Shown: positions 43,943 through 55,287, counted from the stretch's first letter. The stretch is DNA of 64,000 nucleotides from Leclercia sp. AS011 (GCF_037152535.1 NZ_JBBCMA010000002.1:394358-458357), one strand, 5' to 3'. The notes: generated by a model not told the origin, from the letters alone. Numbers and translations: made by a program.

Positions 43943-44731
43943 GTGATTGATAAAACCGCCTTTATTCATCCAACCGCCATTGTGGAAGAGGGTGCCGTTA
44001 TCGGTGCTAACGTCCACATTGGTCCATTTTGTATTGTTGGACCCCATGTCGAAATTGGTGAGGGTACCGTACTGAAATCTCACGTCGTCGTGAATGGTCA
44101 TACGACCATTGGCCGCGACAACGAGATCTATCAGTTCGCCTCCATCGGCGAAGTTAACCAGGACCTGAAATATGCTGGCGAACCGACCCGTGTGGAAATT
44201 GGCGATCGTAACCGCATTCGCGAAAGCGTCACCATTCATCGTGGTACCGAACAGGGTGGTGGATTGACGAAGGTGGGCAGCGACAACCTCTTTATGGTCA
44301 ACGCGCATATCGCGCATGACTGTACCGTAGGTAGCCGCTGTATTCTCGCCAACAACGCAACGCTGGCGGGACACGTATCAGTTGACGATCATGCCATCAT
44401 TGGCGGCATGACCGCAGTCCATCAGTTCTGCATCATTGGTGCGCACGTGATGGTCGGCGGCTGCTCCGGCGTGGCGCAGGACGTCCCGCCGTATGTGATT
44501 GCGCAGGGCAACCATGCGACGCCGTTTGGCGTCAATATCGAAGGCCTGAAGCGTCGCGGCTTCAGCCGTGAAGCGATCATGGCTATCCGCAACGCCTACA
44601 AACAGCTGTACCGTAACGGTAAAACGCTGGAAGAGGCGAAGCCGGAAATCGCTGAACTGGCGAAACAGCATCCTGAGGTGAACGCGTTTGTGGAATTCTT
44701 CGCACGCTCAACTCGCGGTCTGATTCGTTAA
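43943..44731 (+). CDS. lpxA: UDP-N-acetylglucosamine acyltransferase
   Basis: LpxA transfers 3-hydroxymyristate from ACP to UDP-GlcNAc, the first step of lipid A synthesis. The N-terminal two thirds are hexapeptide repeats of a left-handed beta-helix. The catalytic base His125 sits in [11 protein letters not shown], and the C-terminal helical domain begins near residue 190. It starts at GTG (43943) behind GGGAGG, as in E. coli, and has the same 262 residues. The stop TAA shares one base with the lpxB ATG (TAATG), so the genes are coupled. Confidence 0.97.
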   Translation: MIDKTAFIHPTAIVEEGAVIGANVHIGPFCIVGPHVEIGEGTVLKSHVVVNGHTTIGRDNEIYQFASIGEVNQDLKYAGEPTRVEIGDRNRIRESVTIHRGTEQGGGLTKVGSDNLFMVNAHIAHDCTVGSRCILANNATLAGHVSVDDHAIIGGMTAVHQFCIIGAHVMVGGCSGVAQDVPPYVIAQGNHATPFGVNIEGLKRRGFSREAIMAIRNAYKQLYRNGKTLEEAKPEIAELAKQHPEVNAFVEFFARSTRGLIR

Positions 44732-45879
44732 TGGTTGATAGTCGCCCGCTGACGATCGCCCTTGTCGCCGGAGAAACCTCCGGCGATATTCTTGGTGCCG
44801 GTCTTATTCGAGCGCTCAAAGCGCGCGTTCCCAACGCGCGCTTTGTCGGCGTTGCCGGTCCATTGATGCAGGCTGAAGGGTGTGAAGCCTGGTATGAGAT
44901 GGAAGAGCTGGCGGTGATGGGGATCGTCGAGGTGCTGGGTCGCCTGCGTCGTTTGCTGCATATCCGCGCCGATCTGACGCGTCGTTTTACCGAACTCAAG
45001 CCCGATGTCTTTGTCGGCATTGATGCGCCTGATTTCAACATTACCCTCGAAGGTAATCTGAAAAAGCAGGGGATCAAAACCATCCATTACGTCAGCCCGT
45101 CCGTCTGGGCGTGGCGACAGAAACGCGTTTTCAAAATAGGCAGATCGACGAATCTCGTTCTGGCTTTCCTGCCTTTCGAAAAAGCGTTTTACGATAAATT
45201 CAACGTGCCGTGCCGCTTTATCGGCCACACCATGGCGGATGCCATGCCGCTGGATCCCGATAAAAATGCCGCACGCGACGCGCTCGGCATACCTCACCAC
45301 GCTCACTGTCTGGCTCTGCTGCCGGGGAGCCGTGGTGCGGAAGTGGAAATGCTCAGCGCAGATTTCCTGAAAACGGCGCAGATCCTGCGTCAGACCTACC
45401 CCGATCTCGAAGTGGTCGTGCCGCTGGTGAATACCAAACGTCGGGAGCAGTTCGAGCGCATTAAGGCGGAGGTCGCCCCGGATCTGCATGTTCATCTGCT
45501 GGATGGCAAAGGCCGTGAGGCGATGGTCGCCAGCGATGCCGCGCTGCTGGCATCAGGCACCGCCGCGCTGGAGTGCATGCTGGCGAAATGCCCGATGGTG
45601 GTGGGCTATCGCATGAAGCCATTCACCTTCTGGCTGGCGAAACGGCTGGTTAAAACCGATTACGTCTCCCTGCCGAACCTGCTTGCCCGACGCGAGCTGG
45701 TCAAAGAGCTGCTGCAGGACGAGTGCCAGCCGCAGGCGTTAGCCGCTGCGCTGTTGCCGCTGCTGGCCGACGGCAAAACCAGCCATGAAATGCATGACAC
45801 CTTCCGGGAACTGCACCAGCAAATTCGCTGTAATGCCGATGAGCAGGCGGCTGACGCGGTGCTGGAGTTAGCGCAATGA
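44731..45879 (+). CDS. lpxB: Lipid A disaccharide synthase
   Basis: LpxB (glycosyltransferase family 19) joins UDP-2,3-diacylglucosamine and lipid X to form the lipid A disaccharide at the inner face of the membrane. The N-terminal [14 protein letters not shown] loop and the distal [20 protein letters not shown] nucleotide-binding region are typical of the family. The length of 382 residues equals E. coli. It overlaps lpxA by one base upstream and rnhB by four bases downstream (ATGA). Confidence 0.97.
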   Translation: MVDSRPLTIALVAGETSGDILGAGLIRALKARVPNARFVGVAGPLMQAEGCEAWYEMEELAVMGIVEVLGRLRRLLHIRADLTRRFTELKPDVFVGIDAPDFNITLEGNLKKQGIKTIHYVSPSVWAWRQKRVFKIGRSTNLVLAFLPFEKAFYDKFNVPCRFIGHTMADAMPLDPDKNAARDALGIPHHAHCLALLPGSRGAEVEMLSADFLKTAQILRQTYPDLEVVVPLVNTKRREQFERIKAEVAPDLHVHLLDGKGREAMVASDAALLASGTAALECMLAKCPMVVGYRMKPFTFWLAKRLVKTDYVSLPNLLARRELVKELLQDECQPQALAAALLPLLADGKTSHEMHDTFRELHQQIRCNADEQAADAVLELAQ

Positions 45880-46472
45880 TAGAATTTGTTTACCCTCACA
45901 CCCATCTGGTGGCGGGTGTGGATGAAGTGGGGCGGGGGCCGCTGGTGGGTGCCGTTGTCACTGCCGCGGTGATCCTCGATCCTGCTCGTCCTATTATCGG
46001 TCTGAATGACTCGAAAAAATTATCCGAAAAGCGTCGCCTGGCGCTGTACGATGAAATTAAAGAGAAAGCGCTGGCCTGGAGTCTGGGGCGAGCGGAGCCG
46101 CATGAGATCGACGACCTGAACATTCTGCATGCCACTATGCTGGCGATGCAGCGTGCGGTGGCCGGACTGAGCGTGGTGCCAGAGTATGTGTTGATCGACG
46201 GAAATCGTTGCCCGGCGCTGCCCATGCCGTCGCTGGCGGTTGTCAAAGGCGACAGTCGGGTGGCCGAAATCAGCGCCGCTTCGATCATCGCTAAGGTTAC
46301 CCGCGATGCCGAAATGGCCGCGCTGGATCTCACTTTTCCCCAGTATGGCTTTGCCCAGCATAAGGGGTATCCTACCGCTTTCCATCTGGAAAGACTGGCT
46401 GAACACGGCGCAACTGAACATCACCGCCGCAGTTTTGGACCGGTGAAACGCGCACTGGGACTGATGTCCTGA
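45876..46472 (+). CDS. rnhB: Ribonuclease HII
   Basis: RNase HII cuts RNA in RNA/DNA hybrids and starts removal of single ribonucleotides from DNA. The motif [14 protein letters not shown] places the catalytic Asp16 and Glu17. A second acidic residue is in YVLIDGNR, and a third lies near [12 protein letters not shown]. The length of 198 residues equals E. coli. The ATG overlaps lpxB, and dnaE follows after 34 bases, so a replication-repair gene is embedded in the lipid A operon, as in related genera. Confidence 0.97.
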   Translation: MIEFVYPHTHLVAGVDEVGRGPLVGAVVTAAVILDPARPIIGLNDSKKLSEKRRLALYDEIKEKALAWSLGRAEPHEIDDLNILHATMLAMQRAVAGLSVVPEYVLIDGNRCPALPMPSLAVVKGDSRVAEISAASIIAKVTRDAEMAALDLTFPQYGFAQHKGYPTAFHLERLAEHGATEHHRRSFGPVKRALGLMS

Positions 46473-46506
46473 ATCAAGACGCCAATAAGTAACGCGGAAT
46501 CTGAAG

Positions 46507-49500
46507 ATGGCTGAACCACGTTTCGTACACCTGCGGGTGCACAGCGACTATTCCATGATTGATGGGCTGGCGAAGACCGGGCCGCTGGTGAAAAAGGCGG
46601 CCGCCTTTGGCATGCCTGCGCTGGCGATCACCGACTTCACCAACCTGTGCGGTCTGGTGAAGTTCTACGGAACGGCGCACGGGGCCGGTATTAAGCCGGT
46701 GATTGGTGCCGATTTTCACGTTCAGAGCGAGCTTCTCGCCGATGAAATGACGCAGATCACCGTTCTGGCGATGAACAACACCGGTTATCAGAACCTGACG
46801 TTGCTGATCTCCCGGGCCTATCAGCGCGGCTACGGTCCGCAAGGGCCGTGGATCGATCGCGCGTGGCTGGCGGAGCTGAATGAAGGCCTGCTGCTGATCT
46901 CCGGCGGGCGTATGGGCGACATTGGCCGATGCCTGCTGCGCGGCAATGGCGCGCTGGTGGAACAGTGCGTCGATTTTTATAAAGAATTCTTCCCGGATCG
47001 CTTCTATCTGGAGCTGATCCGTACCGGCCGTCCTGATGAAGAGAACTATCTGCACGCCGCGGTGGCCCTTGCAGAAGAGCATGGTCTGCCGGTTGTGGCA
47101 TCCAATGACGTGCGCTTTATCAATGCCGACGATTTTGATGCTCATGAGATTCGCGTTGCTATCCACGACGGCTTTACCCTCGACGATCCGAAACGTCCGC
47201 GCAACTATTCGCCGCAGCAGTACATGCGCAGCGAAGAGGAGATGTGCGAGCTGTTTTCCGATATCCCGGAAGCGCTGGAAAACAGCGTAGAGATCGCCAA
47301 ACGCTGCAACGTCACCGTCCGCCTGGGCGAGTACTTCCTGCCGCAGTTCCCGACCGGGGACATGACCACGGAAGACTTCCTGGTCATGAAATCGAAAGAG
47401 GGTCTGGAAGAGCGTCTGGAATTCCTCTTCCCGGATCCGGCCGTTCGCGCCGAGAAGCGCCCGGCCTATGACGAACGTCTGGATATTGAACTCCAGGTGA
47501 TTAACCAGATGGGGTTCCCCGGCTACTTCCTGATCGTTATGGAGTTTATCCAGTGGTCGAAGGACAACGGCGTGCCGGTAGGGCCTGGCCGTGGTTCGGG
47601 TGCCGGATCGCTGGTGGCCTATGCGCTGAAAATTACCGATCTCGATCCGCTGGAATTTGACCTGCTGTTCGAACGTTTCCTTAACCCGGAACGTGTCTCG
47701 ATGCCCGACTTCGACGTCGACTTCTGCATGGAGAAACGCGACCAGGTCATCGAGCACGTGGCGGACATGTACGGCCGCGATGCGGTATCGCAGATCATTA
47801 CCTTCGGTACGATGGCGGCAAAAGCGGTTATTCGCGACGTGGGCCGCGTGCTGGGGCATCCATACGGTTTTGTCGATCGCATCTCGAAGCTGGTGCCGCC
47901 CGATCCGGGCATGACCCTGGCGAAAGCCTTCGAAGCCGAGCCGCAGCTACCGGAAATTTACGAGGCTGACGAAGAGGTCAGAGCGCTGATCGACATGGCG
48001 CGCAAGCTGGAAGGTGTCACCCGTAACGCCGGTAAACACGCCGGTGGGGTGGTGATTGCCCCGACCAAAATTACCGATTTTGCGCCGCTGTACTGCGATG
48101 AAACCGGCTCGCACCCGGTCACCCAGTTCGATAAAAACGACGTGGAATACGCCGGCCTGGTGAAGTTTGACTTCCTCGGCTTGCGTACGCTCACCATCAT
48201 CGACTGGGCGCTGAAGATGATCAACCCGCGCCGGGCCAAACAGGGTCTGGAGCCGATTGATATCGCGGCGATCCCGCTGGATGACAAGAAAAGTTTCGAC
48301 ATGCTGCAGCGTTCGGAGACCACGGCGGTCTTCCAGCTTGAATCCCGCGGCATGAAAGATCTGATCAAACGTCTGCAGCCTGACTGCTTCGAAGACATGA
48401 TCGCGCTGGTGGCCCTGTTCCGTCCGGGCCCGCTGCAGTCGGGGATGGTAGATAACTTTATCGACCGTAAGCACGGTCGCGAAGAGCTCTCTTATCCGGA
48501 TGTACAGTGGCAGCACGAAAGCCTGAAACCGGTCCTGGAGCCCACCTACGGCATTATCCTGTATCAGGAACAGGTCATGCAGATTGCCCAGGTGCTCTCC
48601 GGCTACACCCTCGGCGGCGCGGATATGCTGCGTCGTGCGATGGGTAAGAAAAAGCCGGAAGAGATGGCCAAGCAGCGCGGGACCTTTGAAGAAGGAGCGA
48701 GAAAAAACGGCGTTGACGGCGAACTGGCAATAAAAATCTTTGATCTGGTAGAGAAATTTGCCGGATACGGGTTTAACAAGTCACACTCCGCCGCCTACGC
48801 GCTGGTCTCCTATCAGACGCTGTGGCTGAAAGCGCACTACCCGGCAGAGTTTATGGCCGCGGTAATGACCGCCGATATGGATAACACCGAGAAGGTGGTC
48901 GGTCTGGTGGATGAGTGCTGGCGCATGGGGCTCAAGATCCTGCCGCCGGACATCAACTCCGGTCAGTACCATTTCCACGTTAACGATGACGGGGAGATTG
49001 TTTACGGTATTGGCGCCATTAAAGGCGTGGGTGAGGGGCCGATCGAAGCGATTATCGAGGCCCGTAATCAGGGCGGTTATTTCCGCGAGCTGTTCGACCT
49101 CTGCGCCCGTACCGATATTAAAAAGCTTAACCGCCGGGTGCTGGAAAAACTGATCATGTCCGGGGCCTTTGACCGCCTTGGACCACACCGCGCCGCGCTG
49201 ATGAACTCGCTGGCCGATGCCCTGAAGGCCGCCGATCAGCATTCGAAAGCCGAAGCCATTGGTCAGGCGGATATGTTCGGCGTGCTGGCCGAAGAGCCAG
49301 AGCAGATCGAACAATCCTATGCCAGCTGTCAGCCGTGGCCGGAACAGACGGTGCTGGACGGCGAGCGTGAAACGCTGGGTCTGTACCTGACCGGGCACCC
49401 GATCAACCAGTATCTTAAAGAAATTGAGCGCTATGTCGGAGGCTATCGGCTGAAAGACATGCATCCGACAGAACGTGGTAAGATTACCACGGCTGCGGGG

Positions 49501-49989
49501 CTCGTCATTGCCGCGAGGGTTATGGTCACCAAGCGCGGCAATCGTATCGGCATCTGTACCCTGGATGACCGTTCCGGGCGGCTGGAGGTGATGTTATTCA
49601 CCGACGCGCTGGATAAATATCAGCAGTTGCTGGAAAAAGACCGCATACTTATCGTCAGCGGACAGGTCAGCTTTGATGACTTCAGTGGGGGGCTTAAAAT
49701 GACCGCCCGCGAAGTGATGGACATTGACGAAGCCCGGGAAAAATATGCTCGCGGGCTTGCTATCTCGCTGACGGACAGGCAAATTGATGACCAGCTTTTA
49801 AACCGACTCCGTCAGTCTCTGGAACCCCACCGCTCGGGGACCATTCCAGTACATCTCTACTATCAGAGGGCGGATGCGCGTGCACGATTGCGCTTTGGTG
49901 CGTCGTGGCGTGTCTCTCCGAGCGATCGTTTACTCAACGATCTGCGTGGCCTCATTGGTTCGGAGCAGGTGGAACTGGAGTTTGACTAA
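46507..49989 (+). CDS. dnaE: DNA polymerase III alpha subunit
   Basis: DnaE is the replicative polymerase subunit. Domains in order are: PHP ([13 protein letters not shown] at the start), palm with catalytic aspartates in PDFDVDF (about 401 and 403) and a third near 555, thumb, fingers, the beta-clamp binding region with helix-hairpin-helix, and a C-terminal OB fold ([23 protein letters not shown]). Length is 1160 residues, as in E. coli. The start follows rnhB by 34 bases, and accA starts 12 bases after the stop. Confidence 0.98.
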   Translation: MAEPRFVHLRVHSDYSMIDGLAKTGPLVKKAAAFGMPALAITDFTNLCGLVKFYGTAHGAGIKPVIGADFHVQSELLADEMTQITVLAMNNTGYQNLTLLISRAYQRGYGPQGPWIDRAWLAELNEGLLLISGGRMGDIGRCLLRGNGALVEQCVDFYKEFFPDRFYLELIRTGRPDEENYLHAAVALAEEHGLPVVASNDVRFINADDFDAHEIRVAIHDGFTLDDPKRPRNYSPQQYMRSEEEMCELFSDIPEALENSVEIAKRCNVTVRLGEYFLPQFPTGDMTTEDFLVMKSKEGLEERLEFLFPDPAVRAEKRPAYDERLDIELQVINQMGFPGYFLIVMEFIQWSKDNGVPVGPGRGSGAGSLVAYALKITDLDPLEFDLLFERFLNPERVSMPDFDVDFCMEKRDQVIEHVADMYGRDAVSQIITFGTMAAKAVIRDVGRVLGHPYGFVDRISKLVPPDPGMTLAKAFEAEPQLPEIYEADEEVRALIDMARKLEGVTRNAGKHAGGVVIAPTKITDFAPLYCDETGSHPVTQFDKNDVEYAGLVKFDFLGLRTLTIIDWALKMINPRRAKQGLEPIDIAAIPLDDKKSFDMLQRSETTAVFQLESRGMKDLIKRLQPDCFEDMIALVALFRPGPLQSGMVDNFIDRKHGREELSYPDVQWQHESLKPVLEPTYGIILYQEQVMQIAQVLSGYTLGGADMLRRAMGKKKPEEMAKQRGTFEEGARKNGVDGELAIKIFDLVEKFAGYGFNKSHSAAYALVSYQTLWLKAHYPAEFMAAVMTADMDNTEKVVGLVDECWRMGLKILPPDINSGQYHFHVNDDGEIVYGIGAIKGVGEGPIEAIIEARNQGGYFRELFDLCARTDIKKLNRRVLEKLIMSGAFDRLGPHRAALMNSLADALKAADQHSKAEAIGQADMFGVLAEEPEQIEQSYASCQPWPEQTVLDGERETLGLYLTGHPINQYLKEIERYVGGYRLKDMHPTERGKITTAAGLVIAARVMVTKRGNRIGICTLDDRSGRLEVMLFTDALDKYQQLLEKDRILIVSGQVSFDDFSGGLKMTAREVMDIDEAREKYARGLAISLTDRQIDDQLLNRLRQSLEPHRSGTIPVHLYYQRADARARLRFGASWRVSPSDRLLNDLRGLIGSEQVELEFD

Positions 49990-50001
49990 TACAGGAATAC
50001 T

Positions 50002-50961
50002 ATGAGTCTGAATTTCCTTGATTTCGAACAGCCGATTGCAGAGCTGGAAGCGAAAATCGATTCTCTGACCGCCGTTGGCCGTCAGGATGAAAAACTGGAT
50101 ATTAACATCGACGAAGAAGTGCATCGTCTGCGTGAAAAGAGCGTAGAACTGACGCGCAAAATCTTTGCCGATCTCGGCGCATGGCAGGTTGCCCAGATGG
50201 CACGCCATCCACAGCGTCCGTACACCCTGGATTATGTCCGCCTGGCGTTCGATGAATTCGACGAGCTGGCAGGCGATCGCGCTTATGCTGACGATAAAGC
50301 TATCGTTGGCGGTATCGCACGCCTCGACGGTCGTCCGGTGATGATTATTGGCCACCAGAAAGGGCGCGAAACCAAAGAAAAAATTCGCCGCAATTTCGGG
50401 ATGCCAGCGCCGGAGGGTTACCGCAAAGCCCTGCGTCTGATGGAGATGGCCGAGCGTTTCAACATGCCGATCATCACCTTTATCGACACCCCGGGTGCTT
50501 ATCCGGGCGTCGGTGCAGAAGAGCGCGGTCAGTCTGAAGCGATTGCCCGCAACCTGCGCGAAATGTCACGCCTGAGCGTGCCGGTTATCTGCACCGTTAT
50601 CGGTGAAGGTGGATCCGGTGGTGCGCTGGCGATTGGCGTGGGCGATAAAGTGAATATGCTGCAGTACAGCACCTATTCCGTTATCTCCCCGGAAGGCTGT
50701 GCATCCATTCTGTGGAAAAGCGCCGACAAAGCGCCGCTGGCCGCAGAAGCGATGGGCATTATCGCCCCGCGCCTGAAAGAGCTGAAGCTGATCGATACCG
50801 TTATCCCGGAACCTCTGGGTGGCGCGCACCGTAAGCCAGAAGTAATGGCGGCCTCGCTGAAGGCGCAGCTGCTGGCCGATCTCGCAGACCTCGACGTGCT
50901 GAGCAAAGAAGATCTGCTTAACCGTCGTTACCAGCGTCTGATGAGCTACGGTTACGCGTAA
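50002..50961 (+). CDS. accA: Acetyl-CoA carboxylase carboxyltransferase alpha subunit
   Basis: AccA with AccD moves carboxyl from carboxybiotin to acetyl-CoA to make malonyl-CoA, the first step in fatty acid synthesis. The protein begins [17 protein letters not shown] and has the crotonase-type core with [20 protein letters not shown] and [15 protein letters not shown], which forms the oxyanion pocket. The length of 319 residues equals E. coli. It is the last gene of the long lpx-dnaE run and is closed by an intrinsic terminator. Confidence 0.98.
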   Translation: MSLNFLDFEQPIAELEAKIDSLTAVGRQDEKLDINIDEEVHRLREKSVELTRKIFADLGAWQVAQMARHPQRPYTLDYVRLAFDEFDELAGDRAYADDKAIVGGIARLDGRPVMIIGHQKGRETKEKIRRNFGMPAPEGYRKALRLMEMAERFNMPIITFIDTPGAYPGVGAEERGQSEAIARNLREMSRLSVPVICTVIGEGGSGGALAIGVGDKVNMLQYSTYSVISPEGCASILWKSADKAPLAAEAMGIIAPRLKELKLIDTVIPEPLGGAHRKPEVMAASLKAQLLADLADLDVLSKEDLLNRRYQRLMSYGYA

Positions 50962-50980
50962 GTCAGGCCATACTCCGAAA

Positions 50981-51006
50981 AGCCGCACATTGTTGCGGCT
51001 TTTTTT
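50981..51006 (+). terminator. Intrinsic terminator of accA
   Basis: AGCCGCA (50981-50987) and TGCGGCT (50994-51000) pair around CATTGT, followed by six T residues. It closes the long envelope-replication operon 19 bases after the accA stop. Confidence 0.9.
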
Positions 51007-51013
51007 ATGCCTG

Positions 51014-51062
51014 CGGTTTACCTCAACTATGCTTAGTGAATGTTTTTTAAGGAGGTAAACCG
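51014..51062 (+). promoter_or_regulatory. Inverted repeat covering the ldcC ribosome binding site
   Basis: CGGTTTACCTC (51014-51024) is the exact complement of GAGGTAAACCG (51052-51062). The right arm contains the GGAGGT Shine-Dalgarno core of ldcC and the first base of its GTG start. A transcript beginning upstream of 51014 could fold so that ribosomes are excluded. The loop is 27 bases. Confidence 0.65.
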
Positions 51063-53200
51063 TGAACATCATTGCCATTATGGGGCCGCACGGCGTCTTT
51101 TATAAAGACGAACCCATCAAGGAGCTGGAGCAGGCGTTAGCGTCGCGCGGGTTTCAACTCATCTGGCCGCAGAACAGCGCCGATCTACTGAAGTTCATCG
51201 AACACAATCCGCGCATTTGCGGCGTCATCTTCGACTGGGACGAATACGACCTCGAGCTGTGCAGCGATATCAATCAACTCAATGAATATCTGCCGCTGTA
51301 CGCCTTTATCAATACCCACTCTACGATGGACGTCAGCGCCCACGATCTGCGGATGGCGCTGTGGTTCTTTGAATATTCACTGGGGGTGGCAGAGGACATC
51401 GCCACCCGCATTCAGCAATATACCGGGGAGTATCTGGATACCATTACGCCGCCGTTTACCCGGGCACTCTTTACCTATGTGAAAGAGGGGAAGTATACCT
51501 TCTGCACCCCGGGCCATATGGCGGGAACGGCCTATCAGAAAAGCCCGGTGGGCTGTCTGTTCTATGATTTCTTCGGTGGCAATACGCTGAAGGCGGACGT
51601 GTCGATCTCGGTGACGGAGCTGGGATCGCTGCTGGATCATACCGGCCCGCATCTTGAAGCCGAAGAGTATATCGCTCGCACCTTTGGCGCCGAGCAGAGC
51701 TATATGGTGACCAACGGCACCTCGACCTCCAATAAGATTGTCGGCATGTACGCCGCGCCGGATGGCAGTACCCTGCTGATTGACCGCAACTGCCACAAAT
51801 CGCTGGCGCACCTGTTGATGATGAGCGACGTAGTGCCGATCTGGCTATCGCCCACCCGCAACGCACTGGGTATTCTGGGCGGGATCCCGCGCCGGGAGTT
51901 TTCCCATGCGGCGATTGAGAGCAAAGTGGCCGCCGTGCCGGGGGCAAGCTGGCCGGTTCACGCGGTGATCACTAACTCCACCTACGACGGCCTGCTCTAC
52001 AACACTAATTGGGTAAAACAGACCCTCGATGTCCCCTCGATTCATTTTGACTCGGCATGGGTGCCCTATACCAATTTCCACCCCATCTACGCGGGTAAAA
52101 GTGGGATGAGTGGCGAGCGGGTGCCGGGCAAAGTGTTCTTCGAAACCCAGTCTACGCATAAGATGCTGGCGGCGTTTTCCCAGGCCTCGCTGATTCACAT
52201 TAAGGGTGAATACGACGAAGAGACATTCAACGAAGCCTTTATGATGCACACCACCACCTCGCCGAGTTATCCGCTAGTGGCCTCGATTGAAACCGCCGCG
52301 GCGATGCTGCGCGGCAATCCCGGCAAGCGTCTGATTAACCGTTCCGTCGAGCGCGCCCTGCATTTTCGTAAAGAGGTCCAGCGCCTTAAAGATGAAGCCG
52401 ACGGCTGGTTCTTCGATATCTGGCAACCGGACGATATTGACGAAGCCGAATGCTGGCCGGTTGCACCAGGCGAAAGCTGGCACGGCTTCCGCGATGCCGA
52501 TGCGGATCATATGTTCCTCGATCCGGTCAAAGTCACCATTCTTACGCCGGGCATGGACGAGCAGGGCATCATGAGCGAGGAGGGGATCCCGGCGGCGCTG
52601 GTAGCGAAGTTCCTCGATGAGCGCGGCGTGGTGGTCGAAAAAACAGGGCCCTATAACCTGCTGTTTCTGTTCAGTATCGGTATTGATAAAACCCGGGCGA
52701 TGGGCTTGCTGCGTGGCTTGATGGAATTTAAGCGCGCCTACGATTTGAATCTGCGGGTTAAAAATATGCTGCCGGATCTCTATGCCGAGGATCCTGACTT
52801 TTACCGCAACATGCGCATTCAGGAGCTGGCCCAGGGGATCCACAAGCTTATCCGCCAGCACGATCTGCCGCGCCTGATGCTGCAGGCGTTTGACGTTCTG
52901 CCGGAAATGAAGCTCACACCGCATCATGCCTGGCAGCGCCAGGTGAAAGGGGAAGTGGAAACGGTCGATCTGGAGGATCTGGTGGGGCGGATCTCAGCCA
53001 ATATGATCCTGCCCTATCCGCCGGGCGTACCCCTGCTGATGCCTGGAGAGATGATCACCGAGCAGAGCAGGGCGGTGCTCGATTTCCTGTTAATGCTCTG
53101 CTCGATTGGTCGTCACTATCCGGGATTCGAAACGGACATTCACGGTGCCAAAAGGGATGAAAACGGCATCTACCGGGTACGGGTCCTAAAAGCGCAGTGA
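51062..53200 (+). CDS. ldcC: Constitutive lysine decarboxylase LdcC
   Basis: LdcC converts lysine to cadaverine with pyridoxal phosphate; it is the weakly expressed relative of acid-induced CadA. The N-terminal response-regulator-like wing domain (about 1-125) is followed by the PLP core with ESTHKML-type motif (FETQSTHKML, lysine near 367) and the C-terminal domain with PYPPGVPLLMPGE. Start is GTG at 51062 behind TAAGGAGGT; length is 712, one less than E. coli. It has no cadB neighbour, and yaeR and tilS follow, which fits LdcC rather than CadA. The binding site is buried in a possible hairpin. Confidence 0.95.
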   Translation: MNIIAIMGPHGVFYKDEPIKELEQALASRGFQLIWPQNSADLLKFIEHNPRICGVIFDWDEYDLELCSDINQLNEYLPLYAFINTHSTMDVSAHDLRMALWFFEYSLGVAEDIATRIQQYTGEYLDTITPPFTRALFTYVKEGKYTFCTPGHMAGTAYQKSPVGCLFYDFFGGNTLKADVSISVTELGSLLDHTGPHLEAEEYIARTFGAEQSYMVTNGTSTSNKIVGMYAAPDGSTLLIDRNCHKSLAHLLMMSDVVPIWLSPTRNALGILGGIPRREFSHAAIESKVAAVPGASWPVHAVITNSTYDGLLYNTNWVKQTLDVPSIHFDSAWVPYTNFHPIYAGKSGMSGERVPGKVFFETQSTHKMLAAFSQASLIHIKGEYDEETFNEAFMMHTTTSPSYPLVASIETAAAMLRGNPGKRLINRSVERALHFRKEVQRLKDEADGWFFDIWQPDDIDEAECWPVAPGESWHGFRDADADHMFLDPVKVTILTPGMDEQGIMSEEGIPAALVAKFLDERGVVVEKTGPYNLLFLFSIGIDKTRAMGLLRGLMEFKRAYDLNLRVKNMLPDLYAEDPDFYRNMRIQELAQGIHKLIRQHDLPRLMLQAFDVLPEMKLTPHHAWQRQVKGEVETVDLEDLVGRISANMILPYPPGVPLLMPGEMITEQSRAVLDFLLMLCSIGRHYPGFETDIHGAKRDENGIYRVRVLKAQ

Positions 53201-53259
53201 CCCCTTGCACAGCATGGGGGTTCGGATATAACGTTCAGGCACTTTAAAAAGGAGAGACT

Positions 53260-53649
53260 ATGCTGGGCTTAAAGCAGGTTCACCATATTGCCATTATTGC
53301 CACCGACTACGCCGCAAGTAAGGCGTTTTACTGCGATACGCTGGGATTTACCCTGCAGAGTGAGTTTTACCGCGAGGAACGCGACTCCTGGAAGGGCGAT
53401 CTGGCGCTGAACGGCCAGTACGTCATCGAGTTGTTTTCGTTCCCCTTCCCGCCGGCGCGCCCGTCCCGGCCGGAAGCCTGCGGTCTGCGTCACCTTGCCT
53501 TTAGCGTGGATGACATCGACCAGGCCGTGCAGCATCTCGAATCGCATGGCGTAAAGTGCGAAGCCATTCGTATCGACCCTTTCACCGGAAAACGCTTCAC
53601 CTTCTTCAACGATCCTGACGGCCTGCCGCTGGAGTTGTACCAGCAGTAA
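53260..53649 (+). CDS. yaeR: VOC (glyoxalase-like) family protein YaeR
   Basis: A small cytoplasmic protein of the vicinal-oxygen-chelate superfamily; its substrate is unknown. The first half has VHHIAIIATDYAASKAFYCD with the expected metal histidine, and the second half has GLRHLAFSVDDIDQAV and NDPDGLPLELYQQ with the C-terminal glutamate ligand. Two such beta-alpha-beta-beta-beta units form one site. Length is 129 residues, as in E. coli. It sits between ldcC and tilS and is followed by a hairpin. Confidence 0.94.
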   Translation: MLGLKQVHHIAIIATDYAASKAFYCDTLGFTLQSEFYREERDSWKGDLALNGQYVIELFSFPFPPARPSRPEACGLRHLAFSVDDIDQAVQHLESHGVKCEAIRIDPFTGKRFTFFNDPDGLPLELYQQ

Positions 53650-53668
53650 CGCTTGCCTCCATAAGAAT

Positions 53669-53696
53669 TGCCCGGTAACGTGCCGGGCATCTTTCT
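53669..53696 (+). terminator. Hairpin after yaeR
   Basis: TGCCCGG (53669-53675) and CCGGGCA (53683-53689) form a 7-bp stem with a seven-base loop, followed by TCTTTCT. It may end ldcC-yaeR transcription before tilS, which starts 16 bases later. Confidence 0.6.
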
Positions 53697-53711
53697 GCAT
53701 AAATAACGACG

Positions 53712-55004
53712 ATGACCACAGCCGATCTTCAGCAAGCCCTCCACCCGTACCGCCGACTGCTGGTGGGATTTAGCGGTGGCCTGGATTCCACGGTGTTGCT
53801 GCATCAGTTGATGCGCTGGCGTGAACAGGATCCCGGTCTCGAACTGCGCGCTATTCATGTTCATCACGGTCTGAGCCCGCATGCGGACAGCTGGGTCGCG
53901 CACTGCGAAAGCCTCTGTCGCGAATGGGCTATCCCGCTGATCGTGACGCGAGTGGCGTTAAGGGAGGAGGGGCTGGGGCTGGAAGCGCAGGCGCGCAAGG
54001 CGCGTTATGCCGCTTTTCGCGAGGCGCTTCTGCCTGGCGAAGCGCTGGTCACGGCGCAACACCTGGACGATCAGTGTGAAACTTTTCTGCTGGCGCTTAA
54101 GCGCGGCAGCGGCCCGGCAGGGCTGTCGGCCATGCCCGCGCGGGCGCGTTTTGGGGATACTGAACAGATCCGTCCCCTGCTGAGTGAGACGCGCGAGTCG
54201 CTGCACGAGGAGGCGCAGCGTTGGGGCCTTCGCTGGATAGAGGATGAAAGCAACCAGGACGACAGCTATGACCGCAATTTCCTGCGGCTGCGCGTCGTGC
54301 CCCTGCTGGCGCAGCGCTGGCCGCATTTCGCTCAGGCTACCTCCCGTAGCGCCACGCTGTGCGCGGAGCAGGAGCAGCTGCTTGACGAGCTGCTGGCTGA
54401 CGAGCTGGCGTCACTGGTTTCCAACGACGGGGCGCTGGCGATTGCGCCGCTGGAGGCGATGAGCGTGGTGCGTCGGGCGGCGCTTCTGCGAAGATGGCTG
54501 GCGGCGCACGGGGCCTTAATGCCGTCCCGGGCTATGCTCACCCGGCTCTGGGAGGAGGTGGCGCTTGCCCGGGAAGATGCGGCACCGCAACTGCGCCTGG
54601 GGGCGGGAGAGATCAGGCGTTTCAGGGGGCAGCTGTGGTGGGTGAAAAGCCATGCCTCGCTGGGCGATCGCATTATCGACTGGCCTTCGCTGGATCAACC
54701 TCTACAACTGCCGGAAGGCCTGGGCGCTCTGCACATTCAGGCGGGCGGTAATTTACGCCTGCCGCAGCCCGACGAGCCGGTGACGGTACGTTTCCGCGCC
54801 AGCGGAACGCTGCACATTGTCGGGCGCAACGGCGGACGCAAGATCAAAAAAATCTGGCAGGAGCTCAATGTTGCTCCCTGGCGTCGGGATGCCACACCGC
54901 TGCTGTTTTACGGCGAAACGCTGGTCGCGGCGGCCGGGGTGTTTGTGACGAGAGAAGGAGCGGCGGATACGGAGACGGGCGTACAGCTGGAGTGGAAAGC
55001 GTAA
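53712..55004 (+). CDS. tilS: tRNA(Ile)-lysidine synthase
   Basis: TilS attaches lysine to cytidine 34 of tRNA(Ile) with anticodon CAU, changing both its codon reading and its charging, and it is essential. The PP-loop motif SGGLDST is at residues 21-27, and [24 protein letters not shown] and the [12 protein letters not shown] motif follow. The C-terminal tRNA-binding domains end near residue 425. The length of 430 is close to E. coli (432). It is convergent with rof. Confidence 0.96.
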   Translation: MTTADLQQALHPYRRLLVGFSGGLDSTVLLHQLMRWREQDPGLELRAIHVHHGLSPHADSWVAHCESLCREWAIPLIVTRVALREEGLGLEAQARKARYAAFREALLPGEALVTAQHLDDQCETFLLALKRGSGPAGLSAMPARARFGDTEQIRPLLSETRESLHEEAQRWGLRWIEDESNQDDSYDRNFLRLRVVPLLAQRWPHFAQATSRSATLCAEQEQLLDELLADELASLVSNDGALAIAPLEAMSVVRRAALLRRWLAAHGALMPSRAMLTRLWEEVALAREDAAPQLRLGAGEIRRFRGQLWWVKSHASLGDRIIDWPSLDQPLQLPEGLGALHIQAGGNLRLPQPDEPVTVRFRASGTLHIVGRNGGRKIKKIWQELNVAPWRRDATPLLFYGETLVAAAGVFVTREGAADTETGVQLEWKA

Positions 55005-55026
55005 CGGACAGCGGGCTGCCCGTTAC
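55001..55026. terminator. Hairpin between convergent tilS and rof
   Basis: GTAACGG (55001-55007), which includes the tilS stop codon, pairs with CCGTTAC (55020-55026). The loop is GC-rich. No T tract is evident, so any terminator activity would be weak. Confidence 0.35.
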
Positions 55027-55032
55027 AGCGGA

Positions 55033-55287
55033 TCAGGACTCGCTCACCACGACGGTGCCGATTTCGGGATGGCTGAAGCTGGCAATTTTATCGAGACGGA
55101 GTTCGCGCGTTGCGCCGCCGTCCTCGATCACCAGGTACTCCACATTTTTACGGGATACCAGATCGTTCGCCTTTGCCTTCAGAACTTCGCCATCTTTTAG
55201 CGCCAGCGTCAGAACCAGATGATGCTGGCAGGCGAGTTCGAGGTTGTCATAGTCATCGCAATTGATGGGTTGATAAGTTTCATTCAT
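55033..55287 (-). CDS. rof: Rho-binding antiterminator Rof
   Basis: Rof (YaeO) binds Rho and inhibits its termination activity by blocking its RNA-binding site. It is a small Sm-like/OB-type fold. The sequence [20 protein letters not shown] near the N-terminus and [20 protein letters not shown] at the end are characteristic. I use the ATG at 55287, giving 84 residues as in E. coli; an ATG two codons earlier (55293) is equally possible. The start overlaps yaeP by eight bases, so both are probably coupled. Confidence 0.93.
   Translation of the reverse strand: MNETYQPINCDDYDNLELACQHHLVLTLALKDGEVLKAKANDLVSRKNVEYLVIEDGGATRELRLDKIASFSHPEIGTVVVSES

Noticed and set aside
46474..47859. 461-codon open frame antisense to the first part of dnaE
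   Set aside because: It lies fully inside a well-supported gene, and its composition (rich in His, Arg, Gln and Val) is what the reverse strand of GC-rich codons yields. No start context or family motif is seen.
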